DNA of 64,000 nt from Streptomyces spiralis (GTDB lineage: Bacteria; Actinomycetota; Actinomycetes; Streptomycetales; Streptomycetaceae). This document shows, in pieces, positions 1-7,965 of this stretch. The number at the start of each line of letters is the position of its first letter. The first letter of the stretch is position 1. Where the stretch lies: NCBI RefSeq assembly GCF_014654675.1, contig NZ_BNBC01000041.1, positions 21,237 through 85,236 on the forward strand, read 5' to 3'. The notes beneath the pieces were generated by a model. The model was not told the origin of the DNA and searched no databases. It saw nothing but the letters and a program-made list of their open reading frames with translations. A program made the translations under genes and the position numbers.

Positions 1-356
1 AGCAGGTCGCTGCCGGGGCGGCCGTAGATCGTGGCGGCCAGCTCGCCCATCCGCCCGCGCGGGTCGTCGACCACGAGGACCGGCAGCCCGGTCGCGGCGG
101 CGCGCTCGGCGCCGGACGGGTCGGTGAGCACGGCGACGGCGCCGAGGCTCGCCGCCTGGGCGACGAAGTCGGCGCCGTGGGCCCGGGCTCCGGGCAGCGC
201 GGCGTACAGGTCGCCGGGGCGCACGGCACGCGAGTCATGGGTGATGCCCGTGACCTCGGCGGCGCCGTCCGGCTGCGCGGCACCCAGCTGATCGGCGAGC
301 TCCGCGAGGGGTGCGGCGGAGACCTGAACCGGTCGCGGCGGCCCCGGGTATGTCAC
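1..356 (-). CDS. murE: UDP-MurNAc-L-Ala-D-Glu:meso-DAP ligase MurE, N-terminal part (cut by window edge)
   Basis: MurE adds diaminopimelate to the UDP-MurNAc dipeptide in the cytoplasmic stage of peptidoglycan synthesis. Only about 118 N-terminal residues are in the window; the gene runs off at position 1. The Mur-ligase N-terminal domain is recognisable from the TGITHDSRAVRPGDLYAAL stretch, followed by ARAHGADF. I place the start at the GTG at 356 because AGAAGGG lies 7 nt upstream of it. An in-frame GTG at 401 would add 15 residues but has no Shine-Dalgarno sequence. The gene lies about 300 bp downstream of ftsI on the same strand, as in other actinobacterial dcw clusters. The catalytic domain cannot be assessed here. 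Confidence 0.9.
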   Translation of the reverse strand, partial: MTYPGPPRPVQVSAAPLAELADQLGAAQPDGAAEVTGITHDSRAVRPGDLYAALPGARAHGADFVAQAASLGAVAVLTDPSGAERAAATGLPVLVVDDPRGRMGELAATIYGRPGSDL

Positions 357-658
357 GGAAGCGCCCTTCTGGCTGGTTTGGGACTGATCAGGGTGTGGCA
401 CGGCCGTGAGCGTACCGGGCGCAGCGGCCTGCGGGCGAAGTGAGGGCCGGGGCGGGTGGTGGTTCCCGGGATCCGGGGTGATCGTTGTCACGCGCTGTGT
501 CCTGGTGGTTCTGTTCCGGTGGTACGGGTCGTGCGGGGCTTTGGGTCCTATGGGTCTTGTGGGGCGCAAGGATCGCACGGGCGGTCGTACGGGGGCGGTC
601 GTACGGGTCCCGTACGACCGCGGAGCTGCCGGGTGGGGCGCTCAGGCTCGGGCGGATG
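357..658. other. ftsI-murE intergenic region with a 25-bp inverted repeat
   Basis: This 302-bp gap is long for a dcw cluster. Positions 596-620 hold a perfect 12-bp inverted repeat around one base (CGGTCGTACGGG-T-CCCGTACGACCG), and a direct copy of the left arm sits just before it (582-593). It is about 40 nt downstream of the ftsI stop and about 240 nt upstream of murE. It could be a transcription terminator or attenuator for ftsI, or an operator for a separate murE promoter. There is no T-tract. No further gene is visible in the gap. Confidence 0.6.
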
Positions 659-2650
659 TCACGGCTTGAAGTCGACGGGCAGGTTCGCGGGCCGTGCCCC
701 GGTCGGCGGGACCTGGAGCGTCTTCAGCGCGAACTCCATGACCTGCTTGTAGATCGGGCCGCAGATCTGGCCGCCGAAGTAGCTGCCCTTCGTGGCGTTC
801 TGGATCGCGCAGTAGACGGTGACGCGGGGGTTGTCGGCGGGCGCGAACCCGGCGAAGGAGGAGGTGTAGCCGCGGTATCTGCCGGTGGCCGGATCCACGC
901 GGTTGGCGGTGCCCGTCTTGCCCGCCACGCGGTAGCCGGGGATGCGCGCCTTCAGGCCGGTGCCCTGTTCGTCGTCCACGACGGACTCCAGCATCTGGGC
1001 CACTTGCCTGGCCGTCTTCGCGCTCACGACCCGGCTCTTCGCGGGCTTGGGGGCGGGCGTGAAGCGGCCCTCGGCGTCCTTGGTGCCGCGCACCAGGGAC
1101 GGCTCGATCCGGACCCCTCCGTTGGCGATCGTCGAGTAGATGGACGCGGCCTGCAGGGCGTTGATGGAGAAGCCCTGGCCGAACGGGATCGTGTACTGCT
1201 GCGAGGTGGACCACTTGTCGGCGGGGGCGAGGATGCCCTTGGTCTCGCCGGGGAAGCCGATGCCGGTGTAGCTGCCGATGCCGAACTTGCGCAGGTACGA
1301 GTAGAGCACCTTGTTGGCCTCGGGCTGTGTCTTGCCGAGCTGGCCGGTGGCCAGGATGGTGCCGATGTTGCTGGACTTGGCGAGCACGCCGTTGAGCGTG
1401 AGGTACCAGGTGTCGTGGTCGACGTCGTCCTGGAAGAGCCGGTCGCCGCGGTGCAGCCGGTTGGGCACGACGACGTGGGTGAGCGGCGTGGCCGCGTGCT
1501 CCTCCAGTACGGCGGCCATCGACATGACCTTGGCGGTGGAGCCGGGCTCGTAGGCGTCCTGGACCGCGGCGTTGCCCAGCGCGGCCGGGTCGGCGTGGGC
1601 CAGGTCGTTGGGGTCGAAGCCCGGGGAGTCGGCCATGGCGAGGATCTCGCCGGTCCGGGTGTCCTGCACGATCACGTAACCGCGGTCCGCCTGGGACTTG
1701 CGCACCTGCTCGGTGATGGCGTTCTGGGCGGCCCACTGGATGTCCCGGTCGATGGTGAGCTCGACGTCGGCGCCGGGTACCGCGGGTGTCTCGTCGGAAC
1801 CCGCGGTGGGCACCTCCCGGCCGCCCGACTGGGCGTAGCGGACCTTGCCGGGCTTGCCGGACAGCTGCTGCTCCAGCTGCTGCTCGATGCCGCCGCCGCC
1901 CTTGCCGTCGGCGTTGACCCAGCCCAGTATCCCGGCCGCCAGGTCGCCGCCCGGGTACACGCGCTTGCTGCTGGGCGAGGAGAAGACCCCGGCGAGGACG
2001 TTGACGGTGGTCCTGTCGGCCTGGCCCTTCTTGGTGAGGGCGGCCTTCAGGTCCTTGATCTGCTTCCAGACCTGCGGGGTCTGCCGGCGCGCGAGCAGCA
2101 CGTACCGGGTGTTCTGCGTCCTGAGTTTCCTGGCGAGCTGCGCCTGGTCCTGGCCGAGGATCGGGGCGAGCAGCGCGGCGGCCCGTTCGGGGCCGTCGCC
2201 GATCTTCAGCTGCTCGCGCGTGAACATGGTGGGGTCGGCCGTGATGTCCTCGGCGTCCACGCTGGCCGCCAGGGCCACGCCGTTGCGGTCGGTGATGCCG
2301 CCCCGCTCGGCGGCGATGGTGTGGACGACGTAGCGGTTCTCGTCGGCCTTGGCGGCGTAGGCGCTGGCGTCGACGGCCTGCACCTGGAGCAGCCGGAGGA
2401 CGAAGACGAGCATCACCAGGGTCAGCGTGAGGGCGACCATGCGCAGCCGTGGCCGGGGACTGCCCAGGCGCAGGACGCGCACGGGCGGGGGCCGCCAGGT
2501 GGAGTTCGGGCGGCGGGCCGGGCGGCTGCCGGGGCCGGTGCGCGGGCGGCCGCTGCCGCTGCCGCTGCCGGGGCGGGCGGGCCGGGCGGGGCCGGGCACA
2601 CGGCGGCGCGGCGGTTGCCTTTCTCCAGAAGTGTCTGGCACTTCCGTCAC
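659..2650 (-). CDS. ftsI: Septal peptidoglycan transpeptidase FtsI (class B PBP3)
   Basis: This is the D,D-transpeptidase that cross-links septal peptidoglycan at sporulation septa. The protein has 663 residues. It starts with a basic Pro/Arg-rich cytoplasmic tail of about 65 residues, then a single membrane segment (about 70-90), the class B PBP dimerisation domain, and the transpeptidase domain. The catalytic motifs are intact: SxxK with Ser371 and Lys374 (GSTAK), SSN at 426-428, and KTG at 578-580 (GKTGTANR). The start overlaps the ftsL stop by 4 bp (ATGA), which indicates translational coupling. The length is typical of streptomycete FtsI. In Streptomyces the dcw genes are dispensable for growth but needed for septation (family knowledge). 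Confidence 0.97.
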   Translation of the reverse strand: MTEVPDTSGERQPPRRRVPGPARPARPGSGSGSGRPRTGPGSRPARRPNSTWRPPPVRVLRLGSPRPRLRMVALTLTLVMLVFVLRLLQVQAVDASAYAAKADENRYVVHTIAAERGGITDRNGVALAASVDAEDITADPTMFTREQLKIGDGPERAAALLAPILGQDQAQLARKLRTQNTRYVLLARRQTPQVWKQIKDLKAALTKKGQADRTTVNVLAGVFSSPSSKRVYPGGDLAAGILGWVNADGKGGGGIEQQLEQQLSGKPGKVRYAQSGGREVPTAGSDETPAVPGADVELTIDRDIQWAAQNAITEQVRKSQADRGYVIVQDTRTGEILAMADSPGFDPNDLAHADPAALGNAAVQDAYEPGSTAKVMSMAAVLEEHAATPLTHVVVPNRLHRGDRLFQDDVDHDTWYLTLNGVLAKSSNIGTILATGQLGKTQPEANKVLYSYLRKFGIGSYTGIGFPGETKGILAPADKWSTSQQYTIPFGQGFSINALQAASIYSTIANGGVRIEPSLVRGTKDAEGRFTPAPKPAKSRVVSAKTARQVAQMLESVVDDEQGTGLKARIPGYRVAGKTGTANRVDPATGRYRGYTSSFAGFAPADNPRVTVYCAIQNATKGSYFGGQICGPIYKQVMEFALKTLQVPPTGARPANLPVDFKP

Positions 2651-3231
2651 CTGCCGGGGGTCGGGGTCGTGGCGGGCTGGGGGGCGGTCGAGTCGGACGG
2701 GCCGGCGACCGGGGCGCTCTGCGGCAGCGTGGGCGACGGCACGGTCTGCCCGGCGGCCGGGAGGAGGCCGTCCGTGGGGGACGGCACGAACGGTGTGGTG
2801 GGGAGGGCCTCGGGCGGCAGGACGGAGACCGGCTCGTCCTGGAGGGAGGACCGCTCGGCCGGGGCGGCGGGGGCGGCGGAGGGGACGCCCTTCACGGTGC
2901 CGCCGGGCTCGAGGAAGGCGGGATCACCGCCGGGCACCATGCCGAGTTCACGGGCGCGGCGCTGGAGGGCGTCGGGGGCGGAGTAGGAGTCGATGTCCCG
3001 CTGCAGGGCCTGTTCCTCGTCGGTGAGGTTCTTGGTGTCCTTCTGCAGGTCGTCCAGCTGGAACGCGCCCTCGCTGAGCGCGGAGTTCAGCACCAGGAGC
3101 CCGATGAGGCCGCCGCCCAGGAGCAGCACGACGAGGAGGACGAAGGGCGTGCGGGCGGCCTGCCGGCCACCCTCCGGGAGAAGCCTCGCCAGCCGGGCGG
3201 CGCGGCCCCTCAGTTCGGGTTTCCTGCTCAA
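2647..3231 (-). CDS. ftsL: FtsL-like septum-formation protein
   Basis: This is a bitopic division protein of 194 residues. A short basic cytoplasmic tail (RKPELRGRAARLARLLP) is followed by one strongly hydrophobic segment at about 27-47 (FVLLVVLLLGGGLIGLLVL). Next comes a coiled-coil stretch (LDDLQKDTKNLTDEEQALQRDI) and a long Pro/Ser/Thr-rich extracytoplasmic tail. The position between rsmH and ftsI is diagnostic, since the sequence itself diverges quickly in this family. I chose the TTG at 3231 because AAGGGGG lies about 5 nt upstream. The open frame continues further upstream, but that part overlaps rsmH and has no start signal. FtsL is expected to bind DivIC and recruit or activate FtsW/FtsI. 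Confidence 0.9.
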   Translation of the reverse strand: MSRKPELRGRAARLARLLPEGGRQAARTPFVLLVVLLLGGGLIGLLVLNSALSEGAFQLDDLQKDTKNLTDEEQALQRDIDSYSAPDALQRRARELGMVPGGDPAFLEPGGTVKGVPSAAPAAPAERSSLQDEPVSVLPPEALPTTPFVPSPTDGLLPAAGQTVPSPTLPQSAPVAGPSDSTAPQPATTPTPGR

Positions 3232-3259
3232 CTGTCCCCCTTCGCATGCCTCACGCCCG

Positions 3260-4216
3260 TCATTCGACGGACTCCCTGATGCGCTCGGCCCCGCGCAGCC
3301 GGGCCGGTGCCGCCCGCCGGTTCTCGGCGATCTCTTCCTCGGTGGGAAGTTCGGCACCGCGCGTGAGCAGCTTGAGCCGGGGCTGGTAGCGCTCGGGGAC
3401 GACGGGCAGGCCGGGGGGCGCGGTGGAGGCGGCGCCGGCCGCGAACACCTGCTTGACCAGACGGTCTTCGAGCGAGTGGTACGACAGTACGGCGATCCGG
3501 CCGCCCAGGCCGAGCGCCTGCACCGCGGCCGGGATCGCCCGCTCCAGCACGGCGAGTTCGCCGTTGACCTCGATGCGCAGCGCCTGGAAGGTGCGCTTGG
3601 CCGGGTTGCCGCCGGTGCGCTTGGCGGCCTGCGGCAGCGCATCGCGGATCAGCTCCACCAGCCGGGCGCTGGTGGTGAACGGCTCCTTCTCGCGTTCGCG
3701 CACGATCGCGGCCACGATCCGCTTGGCCTGCTTCTCCTCGCCGTACGCCCGCAGGATGCGCACCAGTTCGCCGGGCGCGTAGGTGTTGAGGACCTCGGCG
3801 GCGCTGATACCGGTGGACTGGTCCATGCGCATGTCCAGGGGCGCGTCCTGGGCGTAGGCGAAGCCGCGGTCGGCCTCGTCGAGCTGCATGGAGGAGACGC
3901 CGAGGTCGAACAGGACGCCCTGGACGCGCGGGATGCCCAGTCGCTGCAGCACCTCGGGCAGCTCGTCGTAGACGGCGTGCACCAGGGTGGCCCGGTCGCC
4001 GAACGGGGCGAGGCGCTCGCCGGCGTGGCGCAGTGCCTCCTTGTCGCGGTCCAGGGCGACGAGCCGGGCCTCGGGGAACCGGGTGAGCAGCGCCTCGCTG
4101 TGCCCGCCGAGGCCGAGGGTGCAGTCGACGGCCACCGCTCCCGGCCGCTCCAGGGCGGGTGCCAGCAGATCCAGGCACCGCTGGAGCATCACGGGGACGT
4201 GTCGGCTGTTGCTCAA
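3260..4216 (-). CDS. rsmH: 16S rRNA m4C1402 methyltransferase RsmH (MraW)
   Basis: RsmH methylates N4 of C1402 in the decoding centre of 16S rRNA using S-adenosylmethionine. The 318-residue protein has the RsmH hallmarks: the SAM-binding motif VDCTLGLGGHSEALL near residue 29, FDLGVSSMQLDEADRGFAY near 104, MRMDQSTGISAAEVLN, GEEKQAKRIV, and FQALRIEVNGEL. The start is the TTG at 4216, with GAGAGGG 4 nt upstream. It is the first gene of the dcw run seen here. No mraZ precedes it, which agrees with my recollection that Streptomyces lacks mraZ. Its 3' end is 28 bp from the ftsL start, so the genes are probably co-transcribed. Confidence 0.97.
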   Translation of the reverse strand: MSNSRHVPVMLQRCLDLLAPALERPGAVAVDCTLGLGGHSEALLTRFPEARLVALDRDKEALRHAGERLAPFGDRATLVHAVYDELPEVLQRLGIPRVQGVLFDLGVSSMQLDEADRGFAYAQDAPLDMRMDQSTGISAAEVLNTYAPGELVRILRAYGEEKQAKRIVAAIVREREKEPFTTSARLVELIRDALPQAAKRTGGNPAKRTFQALRIEVNGELAVLERAIPAAVQALGLGGRIAVLSYHSLEDRLVKQVFAAGAASTAPPGLPVVPERYQPRLKLLTRGAELPTEEEIAENRRAAPARLRGAERIRESVE

Positions 4217-4611
4217 GGGGCCCTCTCAGGTCCGGCGCGCCCCGCACGCACCGCCGGGTCCCCGACCGCTCGCGGACGGGAAGTCCTGCCGGCGCCAAAA
4301 GCGTCAGCCGACCGGGAGCGGGTGGAGGCCGAGCCGTACGTACGCGCCGCGCACGCGGGGAGACCGTTCGGGTGTGTGCCCCGGTCTCCGGGAATGCAGT
4401 TCGGGAGGCCACGCCTCCCGCTTCGCGTCACTTTAGTCCACCCTGTCTCCCGGTCAATCAACCGGCCTGCGCGTCGCCCGGCGGAGTGTCCGTGACACGG
4501 CATTGCGGAGTGATTCACCCGTAAGGAGGTGTGCTGCGGTGCGTGTGGAGTCGCTCACAACTGGCCACCATGGCGTTCTTTGTCCCTTCTCACAGCAGGA
4601 CCGGAGCGGAC
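4217..4611. other. Divergent intergenic region between rsmH and the carbonic anhydrase gene
   Basis: This 395-bp divergent region must hold the promoter of the dcw cluster (minus strand) and that of the carbonic anhydrase gene. It is less G+C-rich around 4430-4560 (for example TCACTTTAGTCCACC and TTCTTTGTCCC), as expected for promoter DNA. I could not assign a -35/-10 pair with confidence and see no gene or repeat in it. Confidence 0.5.
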
Positions 4612-5181
4612 ATGACCAGTACCGTCATAGGTATGACGACTTCCGCATCAGTCCCCGCCGGATCCGAGGCCGCCATAGCGCAGGGCGCCGTCACCGACCG
4701 CCTCGTAGCGGCCAACGAGGCCTACGCCGACGCGTTCAGCGACCCGGGTATGGACGCCCGTCCCGTCCTCCAGGTGGCGGTCGTGGCCTGCATGGACGCC
4801 CGTCTCGACCTGCACGCCGCGCTCGGCCTGAAGCTCGGCGACTGCCACACCATCCGCAACGCCGGCGGCGTCGTCACCGACGACGTGATCCGCTCGCTGG
4901 CCATCAGCCAGCGGGCGCTCGGCACCCGCCGGGTCGTGCTCATCCACCACACCAACTGCGGCATGGAGACCATCACCGAGGACTTCCGGCACGAGCTGGA
5001 GATGGAGGTCGGCCAGCGACCGGCGTGGGCGGTCGAGGCGTTCCGCGACGTCGACCAGGACGTACGGCAGTCGATGCAGCGCGTGCGCACCTCGCCGTTC
5101 CTGCCGCACACCGACGATGTGCGCGGCTTCGTGTTCGACGTCAAGACCGGGCGGCTGCGCGAGATCGACCCCGCCGCCTGA
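4612..5181 (+). CDS. Beta-class carbonic anhydrase
   Basis: This enzyme catalyses the reversible hydration of CO2 to bicarbonate. The 189-residue protein carries the beta-class zinc site: Cys60 and Asp62 in CMDAR, and His113 and Cys116 in HTNCG. The conserved stretch GDCHTIRNAGGVVTDDVIRSL follows the first ligand pair. It is a short, single-domain member, similar in length to the small mycobacterial enzymes. I chose the ATG at 4612 because GGAG lies about 6 nt upstream. An ATG at 4633 would also keep the domain intact, and an upstream in-frame TTG at 4531 is unlikely. It is divergent from rsmH with a 395-bp gap and appears monocistronic. Confidence 0.93.
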   Translation: MTSTVIGMTTSASVPAGSEAAIAQGAVTDRLVAANEAYADAFSDPGMDARPVLQVAVVACMDARLDLHAALGLKLGDCHTIRNAGGVVTDDVIRSLAISQRALGTRRVVLIHHTNCGMETITEDFRHELEMEVGQRPAWAVEAFRDVDQDVRQSMQRVRTSPFLPHTDDVRGFVFDVKTGRLREIDPAA

Positions 5182-5444
5182 CCGACCCCGCCCGTTCCGA
5201 GGACCGCCGCGCCCGTTCTGCACCGCGAAAGGGCGTAAGCCCCGACATATCGCGGCCAGTTGTCCACAGGCGAGTGACACGAATCGGTAACGGCGGCAAG
5301 AATGCGGGTGTGACGTCGCGCGGAACCTTTCCGGCGCGGTGTCCGTGTTCGGGGTGGGCCGGTCCGCTCAGCGGCGCGTCGGTCCGGAAAGTTGGGGAAT
5401 CCCCTGCTCCGCCAAGGGCATGGGGACGGGCCGAGGAGGGCCGG

Positions 5445-6481
<1,037 letters not shown>

Positions 6482-6482
<1 letters not shown>

Positions 6483-7906
6483 TGAGCACCGCGGGGACAC
6501 CGCGCGCGGAGGACGAGCGGGGCGACCGGGGCGGCCTCCGTACCGCGCTGGCCGGTCTGACCACCCGCGGACGCTCCTTCCTGGCCGCCGGTGTCGCGGC
6601 CGCGATCTGCGCCTACGTCCTCGGCCAGCCCGACCTGCTGCGGGTCGGGCTGCTGCTCGCCGTGCTGCCGCTGGCCTGCGCCACCGTGCTCTACCGCACG
6701 CGCTACCGGGTCTCCGGCAGCCGCAGGCTCTCCCCGGCGCGCGTGCCCGCGGGCGGCGAGGCGCGGGTGCACCTGCGGATGGACAACGTCTCCCGGCTGC
6801 CCACGGGCCTGCTGATGCTCCAGGACCGGGTGCCCTACGTACTCGGCCCGCGCCCCCGCTTCGTGCTCGACCGGGTGGAGCCCGGCGGGCGCCGCGAGGT
6901 GTCCTACCGGGTCCGCTCCGATCTGCGCGGCCGCTATCCGCTGGGCCCGCTCCAGCTGCGGCTGAGCGACCCGTTCGGGATGTGCGAGCTGACCCGGTCC
7001 TTCTCGACGTTCGACAACCTGACCGTGATCCCGCGTGTGGAGGCGCTGCCGCCGGTGCGGCTGATCGGCGAGGCCAAGGGATACGGGGACGGGCGGCAGC
7101 GCTCGCTGGCGCTGGCGGGCGAGGACGACGTGATCCCGCGCGGGTACCGCTACGGCGACGACCTGCGCCGCGTGCACTGGCGGTCCACCGCGCGCTACGG
7201 AGAGCTGATGGTGCGCCGCGAGGAACAGCCGCAGCGGGCCCGCTGCACGGTGCTGCTGGACACCCGGGCCATCGCCTTCCGGGGCGCGGGTCCCGACTCG
7301 GCCTTCGAGTGGGCGGTGTCCGGCGCCGCCTCCGTCCTGGTGCACATGCTGGAGCGGGGCTTCTCGGTACGGCTGCTGACGGACACCGGAAGCTCGGTGC
7401 CGGGCGAGGGCTCCGACGGGTTCGCGGGCAGCGGCCCGGAGTCGGCGGACGCGGCCGGGCTGATGATGGACACCCTCGCGGTGATCGACCACTCGGACGG
7501 GGCGGGTCTGTCCCGCGCCTACGACGTGCTGCGCGGCGGCAACGAGGGGCTGCTGGTGGCCTTCCTCGGCGACCTCGACGAGGCCCAGGCCGCGGTGGCC
7601 GCCAAGATGCGGCAGCGCAGCGGCGGCGCGGTGGCCTTCCTGCTGGACAGCGACGCCTGGCTGCGCGAGCCGACCGACGTGCCCGGCCCGGCGGCCCCGG
7701 GCGGGGAGCGGCTCCGGCTGCTCCGCGACGCCGGCTGGACGGCGGTGAGCGTCCCCCGGGGCGCCTCGCTGACCGAAGTGTGGCGCCAGGCGGACCGCGA
7801 CCGCACCAGCGCCGGTCCGACCGGCACAACGGGGGTGGGCGCGGCAGGCGCGGCCGCCTTCGGCGCGGCGGCGCAGGGCGCGGCGCTCGGGGAGGGACGG
7901 TCATGA
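6482..7906 (+). CDS. DUF58 (VWA-like) membrane-anchored protein
   Basis: The protein has 474 residues. Two hydrophobic segments lie at about 35-70, separated by a short loop. A central DUF58 region begins after the conserved ...GRYPLGPLQLRLSDPFG... motif and contains the family signature RVHWRSTARYGELMVRREEQ. A VWA-like fold carries VLLDTRA near its start. DUF58 proteins are genetically linked to MoxR ATPases and are inferred partners in envelope assembly; the biochemical role is unknown. The ATG at 6482 follows CGGAGG at about 5 nt. The stop overlaps a short ORF at 7903 by ATGA, which in turn reaches the transglutaminase gene. Confidence 0.92.
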
Positions 7907-7965
7907 ACGGCACGACCGTACGAGCCGTACCGGAGAAGTGGCGCGAGTGGGGGGTGCGGGCGTGA
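7903..7965 (+). CDS. 20-codon ORF bridging the DUF58 and transglutaminase genes
   Basis: The ATG at 7903 lies inside an ATGA overlap with the DUF58 stop and has a strong Shine-Dalgarno sequence (GGAGGGA, 6 nt upstream). The frame encodes 20 residues (MNGTTVRAVPEKWREW...) and stops at 7963-7965, where GTGA overlaps the GTG start of the transglutaminase gene. That GTG has no good ribosome-binding site of its own. The arrangement suggests the short frame is translated to couple ribosomes from one gene to the next. It could be a real small protein or only a coupling device. I recognise no homology. Confidence 0.45.
   Translation: MNGTTVRAVPEKWREWGVRA

Noticed and set aside
485..2986. Plus-strand open frame of 833 codons opposite ftsI
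   Set aside because: It is low-complexity translation without domain character, while ftsI on the other strand has all penicillin-binding motifs.
4503..5444. Long in-frame extension upstream of the MoxR start
   Set aside because: It overlaps the carbonic anhydrase gene and has no conserved sequence. The GTG at 5445 has a strong ribosome-binding site.
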